A DNA stretch of 64,000 nucleotides, from positions 1 through 64,000 of the forward strand of contig VXAY01005611.1 of the NCBI GenBank assembly GCA_013399855.1, given 5' to 3'. A program made the translations under genes and the position numbers. Source of the DNA: Oxyruncus cristatus. Taxonomy: Eukaryota; Chordata; Aves; Passeriformes; Cotingidae. The first letter of the stretch is position 1. Every line of letters begins with the position of its first letter. Of the stretch, positions 49,969 to 63,120 are shown in pieces. The notes below the pieces were generated by a model. It did no database searches. It was not told the DNA's origin and saw only the letters and a program-made list of their open reading frames with translations.

Positions 49969-52294
49969 TACAGAGATTGACAGTTGCTACTTCAAACAGC
50001 TCCCATTTCAGATCAATGTCACATTCCTGAAACTTAACTACCAGAGGAGCACTGCATACACAAACCTTACTGTCATTTCAGCCCTGTGGCTCTCTCCCCT
50101 TCCAATAGCATGACTGGTCACAAATGTCTCATAATAAATTTTTCTCAAGTGGCCTCTGTGTAAGCATGATTAATATTTGTTAAATAATAGCAAGACTTCC
50201 TTTGCAGACCTTTTTTTCTCAAAAAAAAATCAGTAATTTAAACAAACTTTTTTTTGATTCCCCCAATACACATAAGCAGAGATAAACAGCCTGTAAAAGC
50301 CGTTTGCATTTGAATAAGCTATATTTTTGTACAATATTGCAGTACCTACTTTATTTTTAATCATGTTATGCTGGTATGTCTAGAATAATTTTAATTATGT
50401 TTCTTTAAACTAATTTTCTAATCATAAAAAAGATTAACCCATGCAGTAATGAATATAATACTAATTATTTTGATGTAACCCTAAAGTTATTAAATAAAAT
50501 TCCATTAAAATATTGATATAAAATCTTAAATACACTGTTTGGATTTTCTCCTGGTTTATGTTAAGGTATGCATACCATATAAGTTTGCAAAAATTACATG
50601 TGTATTTGGGATTTACTTAAATCATGACATTGCTTGTCCTTATTTAGACCTCTGTGTTAGTTTTAGAAAGTGTATAATGCACTTAGTTTAATTTCTGATT
50701 TATCATGTGTGAAGATACATGTAAAACCATAACAAATTATTCAGATACTTATATATCTATTTACTCCTTCATACTTAAGCTTGTATTGAAAATTAGACAG
50801 TCAAGCAGTTTCTTAAATTATAATCCAAAGACGATATCTACTTCATACCAGTTTAACCGGACTATCAGTCTTGGGCAAAATCTGATGTGCTAAATATGTC
50901 CCATTGGGTGGCCAGAGCAGGGATTCTCTGTGTAACCTTGTTTTTTGCTGCTGTTTCAGAAGCACCCACGTACATTTTGTGATTATGCTGGACTCAAGGG
51001 TCACTGAATAAATCCACACAAAGTGATCGCTACCCAGACTTTTGCAGTACCTAAGCTGATCAACATCTCTTTTCCAGCAGTGCAGAACTCTGCAACAGCT
51101 TTGAAAACACAGGTTCTTCATGTGGCATAAATGGGAATGGGATCAACACAGAGGCTACAATCGCATTTCTCCCCAACTAATTTTTTATCTTAAATGAGGC
51201 TGATGAACACTCTGTAGGAGCAATGAATTCCTGCCTTAGAATTGCTACAGGCCTACCTGAAGCATAACATCCAGAATACCATATATCTTCAAATGAAACA
51301 GGAAACATAAGAAACTTGCAGTGTCCAGCATAAATACTACCTTAATTTAAATTTGTTTCTAATAAAGCATTTTAATAAGGAAGTGAATTCTGCGACAGGA
51401 AGATTGCTGAAAAGTCAGTAGTTTGTTTTTCCCTGTCTCTGGAGTTCAGATTGGTAGTGGTAGACTGAAACCTCTATGTAGCCTGATTTCCTAGTGAACC
51501 ACTGCAGAGCTATCCCATTGGGCAAAGGGAAGATCTGTGAAAGACAATCAGCAATTGCTAACTCAATAAAAAATAAAGTTTATCAGAAGTGCTTATTTAG
51601 TATGATATTCTTTCAGGGCTCCTATCCTGTCAGTACTGTCCTGAACTTATACAAGCAGAAAAAATTAAACTTTGCTGATGGGATCTGTTACTATGCTTTT
51701 GCAAATCTCTCCACTCTTTTACTGTGCCAGTTACAGTCATTACAAAGCAGAACCTTTGAGGTTAAAAATGGATCCATGCCCTAATTTTCAAAATTTCCAT
51801 CCCCGATCATCTTTATATTTTCTAAGTAAGTCTTAGAAGTCACTGCTAATAATAAGTAAAGCACTTTTTAAAATCAAACCAAGCTGTAAAGACAAAGTAG
51901 AACATGATATCTATTTTTATAATCATAGTGCTACAGTATAATAAAAAACTGGGGAGGAAAATTTCATACTATGACAAAAGAGTATTAAGCTTGCAAGTAA
52001 AGCTCTCAAAACATAGAAATTACTTTTAAAACTGCCCATGTAACATGTGTGAAATAGGAAAATCAAATCTTCATAATTTTATAAAACCCCATACTCCCGT
52101 GTCTCATTCCAAGTATGACTGGTTTATTCTCCACTGGGATGCTGGATGACTTTTATTATCTTTTATCAGTGATATAAAGATAAGTTTCAATTTAAATTTT
52201 CTGAAAAGTTCAGATGAAATAAACTCTTTTTAAAAACTACTGCCAAAATTGCAAACATTAAACATTGACTTGATTTTGAGCTTCTTTTTAGTGA
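49969..52294. other. TFEC upstream flank, nothing recognised
   Basis: AT-rich non-coding DNA upstream of the promoter. Open frames up to 96 codons (51494-51784) carry no recognisable domain. The first few hundred bases presumably contain further promoter elements. Confidence 0.6.
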
Positions 52295-52412
52295 TGTACA
52301 AGGAGTGGCTAAGCACTGGCACACATTGCCCTGAGAGGCTGGGGCATCTCCATCCTCGCAGGCTTTCAAAACTTTTCTGGGCAAGTCCTACTAGTACATC
52401 TGCTCTGGCTCT
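52295..52412 (+). mobile_element. CR1 ORF2 C-terminal fragment
   Basis: Plus-strand sequence reading like the ORF2 C-terminal segment of CR1 (GGCTAAGCACTGGCACACAT, GAGAGGCTGGGGCATCTCCA), the 'HW..LP..' part of the protein. It lacks the 3' terminus. An old fragment. Confidence 0.7.
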
Positions 52413-53289
52413 AGGTATAGTCAGTGAGCTGGCCCTTCCTGCCAAGTGCTCCTAATGTCGTATGTGCAAGACGTAACAAGGTGATGAATTTGTGTAGATG
52501 AAGTGCTGCTTCCCCTCTTGCAACTGCTGTGGCCATGTACTCAAAATGATCATTATTTCAGATTACTTGAGGAGTGAAGGACAGCACAAAATCTAATGGT
52601 TAATAGATTATCCACTCCCTCCTAGGCACTCCTCTTGTCTATCACCTGGCTCTCCTAATCACAGAATTTAAAGTCTATTCAGAACCAGAAACACCAAGAT
52701 TGAAGGAAGCCAAAAGCATCTAACACAAATGTAAATATAACTCCACCAGTTCTACAAAGCTGAAACAGAAATGAACACTCTGAGATGGATTTTGTAATCC
52801 AGAAAAAGATCCCAATGCACATGTAACTGACCGTACCCATTTCTATTTTACATGTCACTGACAAGCCTGTTCTGGGAACAAAAACACAGCTGCCTTTCAG
52901 AGTTACAGATGCATATTCAAACTTCTTCAATTGCTCTTTCTAACTTGAGCACACATCATCATGTTGTAAAAGTGTGGTGGAATTGTGCAACATCTTTTCC
53001 CATAGTCACGCAAAGTTTACTTTTGTTTCTAATACATTGCACAATGGTATAATTAGGCCTTCAACATTTTCTGATGGGTTTTTTCTTCTGCTAGTAAAAG
53101 AATATGTAGCATGTCAAAAGTAAGAAAGAGGACATATTTAGGGGACCTAAAAGAGGTATGAACAATGTCACTGATTTTTTAGTAAGCAGCAGTGCTACAT
53201 CTTTTTTGGCTTTCCACTAAGGGCAAACAGGTGATATCTGTACTCCTAGGCGGCTTTGCCCACCATCAGTCCCAAGAGAAATAATAGGA

Positions 53290-54320
53290 AAACTGGAAAG
53301 AGATTCAATTAATAAATTATTAAACGATAAGAATATAATTAATGCTAGTCAACATAGTTCTCTGCAAAATAAGCCTTGTCAAACAAATCTACTTCTGCTC
53401 TTTGATGAGATTTTAAGTTAGGCTGCCAAAGGTAACGATGTAGGTATAATACACTTCAACTTTTGTGTGCCTTTTGACTAAGCATCATTCAATATTCTAA
53501 TTAAAAATATAGCCCTGCACAATATCAATGAAGTGTGTTTTGACCAGTTTAAGCACTGGCTGACAAACATGCATAAGAAAGTGATCAGCAAAGGCTTGGC
53601 ATCAGAAAGAGGGGCCGTTCAGTCTTGTACTACTCAATTTAACTATAAGAGATTTGGAACTAATGAAAAATATAACATACTAAAAGCATAAATATTTTTA
53701 AAGCAGTTTTCCCAGTCAGAAAAATACAGATCTGCATATGCTGGAGGAAGAAATACAGGAGGCAGCACTGAAGAAAACACCTCAAGCAATGAGCCTGTCT
53801 GTAAAGAATTTGGGGTCATAACAAACCAGCAACTCAGCAGGAGTGTCCCACTGATGCTATAGGAAGAAAGGGAAAATAGTATAAAGGATGTAGTGAATAG
53901 GAGCCTGGCTTCACTCTGCTTTTGTTTATGACTCAGAAGAGACCAATAACGGAAGACTAAAAATATTTCTACCCTAAACATGTTTGAAACATAGATATGG
54001 AAAAATAGAAAGTATGTAGAAAAGAACTATGGAAGTAATTGTAGACTGAGAAAAGGGTGTTTGAATGAAAGCTAAAGAAACTCAGCTATGTTCTTGTTGC
54101 CAATTTGTGAAAAAAATCATGAAAATCTTGGGAGATGCTGATTGTAAAAGGCACTTTCAGCTAGCACAGAAGAGCTGTGGTAAGAGCCACTGGCCACAAA
54201 CTGATGTTAGGCAAGCGCATATCGGAAATTGTGTGCATAAACAGTGAAATACTCAAAAGGAAATGCTCTAACTGCTGTTTTCTTCAAACTAAGGATTGAT
54301 GACTTTCTGGAAGAGATGTA
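53290..54320 (+). mobile_element. Ancient CR1/L3-like LINE, reverse-transcriptase to 3' region (decayed)
   Basis: The plus strand shows the wording of old amniote CR1 ORF2: '...CTTGTCAAACAAATCTACTT...' (finger region), '...GAGATTTGGAACTAATG...', '...AGCAACTCAGCAGGAGTGTC...' and, near the end, '...GATTGATGACTTTCTGGAAG'. Order and spacing match the LINE from mid reverse transcriptase to the C terminus, with deletions and many stops. I judge by pattern, so the family name is approximate. Confidence 0.65.
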
Positions 54321-57300
54321 GCAGCCAAATCCAAAATATACTTTTATCATACACATTCTCAGACTCAAAGGTGAGTACTAGGATAATAGTTGAATGGAAT
54401 ACAAAAGCCTGTGATTTTAGAAGAATTAGAATGAGTGGTCTAACAACCCTTTCTGTGTTTAGATTTTATGGATTTGGGGATCTGAGAAATAGCTATTTTA
54501 ATAGTAAAATATTCTTTGATGAAAATTCACTCTGAATTTAATAAATGTTTAAATCTCTGCTACAAAATAATACACTTAAAGATGATCATAATATACTGGA
54601 CAGAACTCAGCAGACTTCACTATAGTTTCCCATTTATGCTGGATGTAAATTTGTTCCAGTGTTTTTAATAGCTTCTGAAGCAAAATTTCTCATTCTGAGG
54701 GGATTGTGTCATTTATCATCAGTCCTGAATGCAACACCTCTCTGCAAATGACTTATGGGGCTTCATGATCTTTTCAGACACTGTACCAGAAAATAAGCAT
54801 CTAATTATGAACTTTTAATTATTAAAATGTTCTCCAAGTACCCAAAAAGTCTAATTCCATTTTAAGATATGAAACACAGTCACAACACAATTTTTGGTCT
54901 ATTTCTGAGAGCTTTCAAACATATTTTAAGGGTTAGGGAAAAAGCATTTTTAGTTATGAAATAATCCTTTTTAACTTTCATTACAAATGAATATCAGTTG
55001 TTTGTTTGTCCTGCTCTTTTTATCAAACTTTTTGAGGAAACACTGTTTGTAAAACTATATCATAATAAAATGAAAATTCAATTTAACTTAGGAATTATAC
55101 ACTTCTGTTCTATCTTAAGAACTATCACCAAGTACTGTAGCTATTCACTTTAATGTTTAGTTTATAAAAGCATGTGTGATTATGCCAATTAATTACTTAA
55201 GCTAAACACAGTAATTAATTTTTAAATGTGAATATTTTTCCTATAGGAACTTTGATCTGACTAGATGAGACCTTTCCATTAATATGCATGAAGAGAAAAT
55301 ACAAAGCAAAAGACATCCAGTCTGGAACTTACAGCTGTATTTAGCTGATGCCTTAAAGTAGCTTTCAAGTTAAGAAAAAATTCTCATGTGACTCTAATGC
55401 ACTATTTTTCATCTTATTTAACCTTTGACATCATATCCACCAGGAAATTGTGAATATTCTTTTAAGGGTGAAGGGACTGAAGAAGAAACACTTAAAAGTT
55501 CGTTGACAAAGGCCATGTCTTCAGCAATGACTACTACTTATGTATTTTGGTATCTCAGTGTCTAAAAATAGCTGATAAGTATAGATGTGTGGTAGAGTGG
55601 GAGCAATTGGAAATTCTCCATCACACTGCCAAGCATTATGAAAAACAAGAGGAATGTGGGAGCAAAATAACTGCAAAACAGACTTCACAGAAATTGGCGC
55701 CGGGTAAGGAAACTTTCTTTGCACAGCATAGGCAGCAGAACAGTGTTTCTCTAAGGAGGAGAAAGGCAGCAGAACTCTCAGGGCTGTGGCTAATAGATGC
55801 TAGATCTTACACCTCACTATTTCCTGATAAATCCCTGTGCAGGCACAGGGATTTTGATAGCATCTCCCCATTGTGGTATTCTCTAGCACTCACTGAGCAT
55901 TGATGGAGCTCAGTCCTTTCAGTTATTCCTCTGTGCTAACCTCCTTGTGCAATCAGAAATGAGTTGGGGGAAGCCAACTACCTGCAATGAGCAACTACAG
56001 AGACATTATCAAAGCAAGCACTTCCATTTGTGCTGGCATACCTGAGACACTCTTGGCTTCTTAATTGAACTCCTGCAGTTAAGATACACATAGCTCTGAT
56101 GGCTCCTTATCCATCACCAGCTTGACTTCTGAAGAAAGGATCCCTAAGGTCTTAAGGCCAGCTTGTCATGTTTTAAAATAACAATGAGTCTCAATGACTT
56201 TGTGGTCTTCAGTAGCAGAAAAGAATCAAGTTTTTAACACTGCACTATAAAAACAGGTTATAAAGTTAAGCAAAGCAAACTACAGGAAGTATTTTTACAA
56301 AACTATCCCTTTGATTTAAGTTGGAATTTAAGCTGAAAATCTAAACTGTGAATAAAACCAACCACTACAGTTAACAGGCCACACAAGTATAACAATGGGT
56401 CACAATCAAATTATGAAACCCCGGCTAATATCCTTACTTTGACTCTGAACAGTGACCCTGTCCATGCTCTCACTGATTCATGAGATCTGTTGAATATAAT
56501 AAATCTTTACTGTTTCACTTCCTCTTTATTGCTGGAGTTATTACAGGCCAGTGAATATGATTCTTGCACTTCAAGAACCTAAAGAAACTTTTTGTATGGC
56601 TAGCTATGTTCTGTATTTGTCAACTGCAACAATTACCACAGACCCATAGAAATAAAAGTTATAGGAGCATGGGAAATCCATAACTAGAATGATTCATTTT
56701 ATTCAGCAATTCAGGATTTTCTGACAAGTGTCATACATCTAAAAGAACTCTACTCCAAAATATAGGATGCACATAACATAGGCTGATACATGGATCAGCT
56801 ATAAGGAAAATTCTTGCAGACATGAAAGTTCATATTTTAATTTCAGCATTTTTAACCATTTAGCTTCAGATGAAAGCACTCAGAAAAGACAAAAGGTGAC
56901 TATATTATGAAATCCACAGTCTATTTTTTTTATCCATCTGCAAAGTTTGTATTAAAAGTCTAATATCAGAGAAAACCAGTTAGTACGTATACTACCTTTA
57001 TGTGTAGACAAGAATAGTTGTAAAATATTTTGGTCTGTTCTTTGATTTCTAATTGTTTTCATAAGGCAACTATAAGTTTTCACTTGTGTCTCACTTCAAA
57101 GGTTAAGAGAACTCAAAAAGAAGTCAGCCTTAAAACGTATGAGGAGGCATCATGAAGTAACAATTTTGTCACTGTTTGCTGTAAACTTTTACTGGCTCCC
57201 CAGGTGAGCAGACACTGTATCATTTGAGATTAAATGATGGCAGTAATACAGTTTCAGTTACAGTTCAGCTACAGACAGACAAATAACCTTTGAAGCTAGA

Positions 57301-60300
57301 TCTAAAGAGTGTATTTTCCTGGTATGTAAAGTCATGGACATCAAGTATAATGTGGCAAAAAAGTACTGATGGTAAAACTGTAAGAGTAGAAAATAGTACT
57401 TTGACATTTGCATATATTTTTCAGGAAAAATTATTTTTGCACTTACTTCATTCCATTTGACCATCAGTGTTCCATTCCATTACTATTTGCACACATAAAT
57501 TAACATTTATAATGCATATTGCAATAACGTTGTCATGTTTTGGCTGCACAAGCTGAAGAAAAATTCAAAGCCTGAACACTACCTTTGGTGTGCTATTCTT
57601 CAAAAATAAAGTTCAAAAGATTTAGTAATTTTGGGCAAAATCACTGGTTTTGCCTATTTCTAATATAAAAGATTCATGTTTGTATGCCAAGGAGACTGCA
57701 TCAACATCCCCCAAAACTGAAACCCATTCATTGAAAAGCAAGGTCAGTTTGTTCAAAGTGGTAATTTCACCACCAGATGACAGCACTGCTTATTACTAAC
57801 TCTTTTTTTGTGTGTTTCAGTCCTCCCTCATTTTGAAAACAAACTGTAAAGGGGTATTGCACCCCCTGAGCCCATGCACGGCAAGAACAGAGGAAACAAA
57901 GCCAGCGGCATAAGATGGTTTGGTGAGACAGTCACATCAGGGAAGCTAATCTGTTAGACAAGATATTTTAAGTCTGTGAAGGGTTATAGCTCCTGTAAAG
58001 GCACAGACAAAACCAGCTTCAGCCTGAGAAATGTGCTTTCTATTTCTATTTCCTCAGCCTCAGAATGATAAAGAGGGCAAGGGGGGAAGCTTTCAAAGTA
58101 GGCATCTTAGGTTCAGCTTCACAACACGATTTTTGTGAAATCAAGGCAGCAGCATCATTTTCAGCCAGCTTAGGATCTGTCCACAAAGTGTGCTTTCATA
58201 CAAGGCAAGCAGATTAGGTTAGCTGGCAGCAGTAGGTGACGTTTCCATCAAAAATAGGAATGGCACTTCAAGGATAACTGTATGAGAAAAAGGTAACAAA
58301 AATATTTCATATTAGTTGTTAAGAGCATTTAAAAAAAAAATCCACTGGGTCCATTTTGTGTCCAAATATATTTTATGGCTGCAAGCACCAGTGAGTCTGA
58401 GCATGTTCATGTTTCAGGATGCTGCTGTCATGCTGTTCGTGGGGTCCGCAAACATTACCTTTAGTACATGAACACCAGCTACAAATCAGTGTAATCTTTT
58501 GGCAATACAATTCCACTTCTGATCTGAGTAGTAGCAGTGGATTTATAGTTCATCAATTATGTGACCCTTGAAATACTTTAATAGTTTCATAGCATTTGAG
58601 TTTGCCACTATTCTTACAAAAAAGTGTTAAAAAAGAGCCTATCTGTCAGTGAAAAAACACCTAATATAACCGGAAACTATAATGAATACAAATGTTTACT
58701 TAAAAATTTTTAATTTATTTTGAGGAATATTTTCTGAACTGTATTTTTTTATGTTTGAGTCTGGAAATACACATTTCAGTCTAAGACTGACAAACATCTG
58801 CTGAAGAGAAGAGAAGCCAACAATTCATTCAGGGAACACTTACAGAATGCAAAACTCCAAATATTTATATTTTGCTGTACTCCACAGTTGATGAGAAATC
58901 TCACAAAAATAGCATAACTGGTACTTTCAGTACTGAACTGAGAAAGCAGTCTTGCCTTTTGACATGTATTTAAAGTAATGTTAGTTCACAATATGTTCCA
59001 CTCAGTACTGAGTCAATTAGAAAAAAAAAAGTAACAAAGATGTTTATACCATTTCTAATATGCAACAGATCAAAATTCAGAGCCTTTTAAAATTATTTAA
59101 ATTCTGAAATCAGCCTTTAAAAATCCTTAGAATAAGAACTGCTGTAAAAACCACCATAAATAGAATCAAAAGGCAGCCTAGCAGAAACAAGCACACATCC
59201 TTCAGTGTTAGAGTTGTATTCTACAGCATTTCCATTTCAATTTAGGTAAAACAAACATGTGTGCACTTAGTAGACACTATAGAATATGAGCCAGAGGAGT
59301 GATATTAGACTAAACTCAAACTACTTAACAGTTTTCAGCTAACCACCACTAAATAAAAATGTTAATTAACAAAAGATGATTGATTTTACTGGGATTGATC
59401 AAGAAAAACTCCCACTTAGTTTAAATGAGACTTCTGTGTGAATATGGAATTAAAGCTTACTATTGGTAAGCCATTATTAGGAGCATTATTTATAAGCTGT
59501 ATGGTACAGAACAAGTCTTTCAAATGAAATGGTCCTCCTGTGAAAAGGAATGTACAAGTTAAAAAGAGGTTGATAGAATTGCCTGGAAAATTATTGTGAT
59601 ACCTATATATTCATGAAATATTTTTAGTGGAAAGTAAGAATATTTAATAATGATAGCTATTTTAAAGAGTTTCTATTATTTTGCCACAGATCTTTCAGCA
59701 GGAAAGCATGTCACAGTGTTTGTACTGCAACAAAGTGCTGTGCTGTGAATGTTAATGGTAAGATTTACTAAGTGATTTATTAGTATTAACAAATTTATTT
59801 AGTTATCAAGTAAGTTAATTAGCATTTAGCAGCATAATCAGTAGGCCCTGTTACAGAGAGAAGGCAAGTGCCGCTCTCTTTGGTCTGGCTTAAGAAGTTG
59901 GCAGACAAAACTGTGATTTCATCACAAAATAAAGCAAGAACCTAATAGCTTGAATTTTATCACACAATATAAAGTACAAAAACATTGGTTTTCTAGCATC
60001 ATTACTTACCTGCAGTGGCTGGATTTCTATCAGTTTTATCACCTCTACACAACAGCATCACCCCATAGCCTGGGTACCCAAACACAGTAGGGCAAACAAG
60101 AAAAGACTAGTACAAATTTGGCCATGAATAATGTATGTCTGTTTATATTCAGTCTGTTCGAGGGAGAGAAAGGAGAAATGGTCCATAAGGGCATTTCCTT
60201 AACTCTGGCTGGAATTTCAGTTAAAGAAGAAGAAATGATGCAGCAATTTTAAGGAAAGAAACTTCCTATCTATGTCTTAAATGCATTAATAACTGAAAAA

Positions 60301-61634
60301 CAGATGCTGAAAGAAATCGATAGCATAATAGTATCACCATGTTAGCATTGTTTTTCAATCGTTTTGTCACTTTGTCAGCACTATTGCCATTCAAAAGACC
60401 ACAAAGCCTAAGCCCAGATGCAGAACTCTTCCTAATGCAGTCTTATTATTATTGTATTCTGAAATGAGATGATTATCTTCAACACAAAACACTAGGGTTC
60501 TACCCAGTTTACAGTCAAAGTTTATTCAGCAGTATCTCAGAGTAGTTTAACAACACAATTTACTGAGATTTGCTCAGGCTCATCACATTTTTCTTAGCTG
60601 TATGCAGAGCATATGTGTAAGACAGCTACATTTTGGTAATACTCCTTTTTTTGTCAAGTCAGCTCCAGATTTTATCCTTACATTAGTGGCCCTCAAGACC
60701 ATGCCACTGCATTAACAGATGCATAAATGCTTGCCAGAGTGGGGAAGGCTTTCTTACAGCAAACTAGCACAAAGGACAGCACAGGTAAACATGACCTCAG
60801 ACTGTAGCTGTGATAGTCTCTGAGATGGTTTTTTGCCTTGTTCCTCCTTCTTTGACCACACCTGCATGAGTGCACAGCCCACTGTTATAGTCAGGATGGT
60901 GTCTTTATTGGTCAGGAGTATCCCTCTCTAAAGATTACAAAATCCCATTACCTGAAGTGTAAAATTGCTGCTGTCTGTCCTCCCAGCTGAATTTCCAGCA
61001 GAACAATTGAGCTTCTCACATTACTCCATGAGTCTCCAGCCCAGCTAATTTAACCTGCATTTTCAATTCCTGAAGCCAGATTTTCACATAGACTACTAAA
61101 GTTTCATATTCACTTCTAAAGACACATTTTACATTATCGTAGATTTTCTCTCTTCTAAAACTTTTATAGTGCAGTTCAGGTAAATGAAAAGGTTCTTTCC
61201 AGGTATGTCACCAACCTGCTTTTCTCTTGCATGAAGGTCACTGCAAACCTTGAACAAGACACTAAGCTTAGCAGTATCAACAGAGAATACTCGAGTCACC
61301 TGAGATTTGCAGGTAGCATTATCCACCTATTTACTGGAAAGCTTTGAGGCAAGGTTCAGAGTAGTGGGAGGAGCAGGATATGCTAACTCAGGATGAATAG
61401 GCACAAAACAAGAATATGGGTTTAATACCATTATGAAAGAGGAAAACACTATGATAATGTAAGTAGAAAAAAAATGTATCTTGATAAAAAGCCATCAGAA
61501 TATGAAGCAACAGAAAAAAGCCATTAAGTTCAGTTTCTACTTTGAAGGTATTTTGGGTATCCCTCTATTCCTAGCCATAACACTTGAAAGCAAAAATATA
61601 GCCCTTCAAAAGGAAATAGCTGGAATAAAACTAC
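54321..61634. other. Upstream intergenic DNA, no gene recognised
   Basis: AT-rich DNA with no supported gene. Notable points are a perfect palindrome at 55829-55854, a moderately GC-rich unique patch at about 57830-58240 that could be regulatory, and a minus-strand consensus splice donor at 60009/60008. Confidence 0.6.
55829..55854. repeat. Perfect inverted repeat (12-bp arms, 2-base spacer)
   Basis: AAATCCCTGTGC (55829-55840), then AG, then GCACAGGGATTT (55843-55854). The arms are fully complementary, so each strand can form a tight hairpin or a cruciform. Confidence 0.9.
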
Positions 61635-62251
61635 TGTCCTGGCTACAGTTGAGACAGAGTTAATTTTCTTCTCAGTAGCTAGTACAGTGCTGTGTTTTGG
61701 GTTCAGTATGAGACTAATGTTTATAAAACATTAATGTTTTAGCTGTGGCTAAGCAGTACCTATTCTAAGTCAGACTTTTCAGTGGGTCATGCTCTCCCAG
61801 TGAGGAGCTGCACAAGAAGATGGGAGGGAGCATGGCTGGGTCAGCTGACCTGAAATGGCCAAAGGGATATTCCACACCACAGAATGTTATGCCCAATATA
61901 TAAAATGCGGAGAGTTACCTGTAGAGGAGGGCCAGTTGTGGCTCAGAAATGGGCTTGGCACTGTTCAGCAGGTGGTGAGAAACCGTATTGTGCACCACTT
62001 GTCTTTCTTGAGTTTTATCTCCCTCTCTCCCTCTCCTTTCTATTACAATTATTAAAACTGGTATTAGTATTGTTGTTGTTATTAATATTATCTTATACGG
62101 TGTTTCAATTATTAAACTATTCTTATCTCAACCCATGAGTTGTCTTTTCTTTCCCAATTCTCCTCCCCATTCCATCAGTGGGGGGCAGGGAAGGGGAAAT
62201 GCACAGGTGGCTGTATAGTACTTAGTTGCCTGCTGGGGTTAAACAACGATA
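61635..62251 (+). mobile_element. Solo LTR of an avian endogenous retrovirus
   Basis: It begins TGTCCTGGCTACAGTTGAGA and ends GGGGTTAAACAACGATA (canonical ...CA changed to TA). The wording (GACAGAGTTAATTTTCTTCT, GCTGACCTGAAATGGCCAAA) matches an LTR group that is abundant in passerines and other Neoaves as I know it. Orientation is plus: a TATA box (ATATATAAA, 61896-61904) is followed about 200 bases later by a polyadenylation motif ATTAAA (62111-62116) and a U5-like end. No internal viral genes are next to it. I see no clear target-site duplication, so the copy is probably old or its edges have mutated. Confidence 0.82.
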
Positions 62252-63120
62252 GCTGTAAAGGAAAAGAAAGATTAGTCTGTCATCATAGTGAAAACTAAAC
62301 AACCTTAACAAAATAAAAGGAAAACTGGAGAAGACGTCTGTGTATTTGCACAGAACAAAGGATCCTGATGTTAGATGTGAAACTCAAAACACCACAGAAG
62401 TACATCAGCCAGAAAGTTCTTTGCCAGCACGAGCTGGGAATGGTACAAAAGACTACCAGCAAAACAAGAAACAGGAAACTCCCAGCATAGGTTTTGATCA
62501 TTTTATGGATCCAAACAAGATGTCGTTGTTTTGTTGCTAGGGTTTTCTTCAAGATGATAAATTTTGGAACAGACAGCAGATAGGCAGGCAATTAATTTAA
62601 AGCTTTTATTGTTTCATTAAAGCAAATCTCAATGTTCCCTCAGACAAGAAGGAGTACCAGCAGTATGTTTTCACTGTGTAGAGGATGTACACAGAAACTT
62701 ATTTGAAATAGATTTTCTGTCAAAGTGTGAAAAGTGTGTGTCCACTGCGCAAAAAGTGCCTTCTCATGGAAGAGAAGCCCTGGACAGCAGCAGCTAATTT
62801 GGTTACCAACCATACTTCAAATACGGAGCAGTGAGGATGAGGAACTAGGATTTTTTTTTTTTTTTTTGTCTGAGGATTCATTACCACAGAAAATTTCATA
62901 GTAAACATTTTTTCTCTCAATTCCTGTATATAGATCTCAATTCCAGTAGTCCTGGAATCTATATTTCAGCAATGAGAACTATGTGTTAGAAGAGAGGAGA
63001 ATTTAGTAGATGAGTAGAATTTAGTAGAGTAGAAGGTTTAGTAGTTTCCTAAACTACTGAAGGCCTGAAGGCCCACCATCTGGGAGGTCTGATACAAGAC
63101 ACTCTGGGATTCCTTTGGTA
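62252..63120. other. Intergenic DNA with poly-T tract
   Basis: No gene recognised. A 17-base T run lies at 62851-62867. A GAATTTAGTAGA-type short tandem motif repeats at about 62998-63045. An open frame of 98 codons (62295-62591, minus) is not recognisable. Confidence 0.6.
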
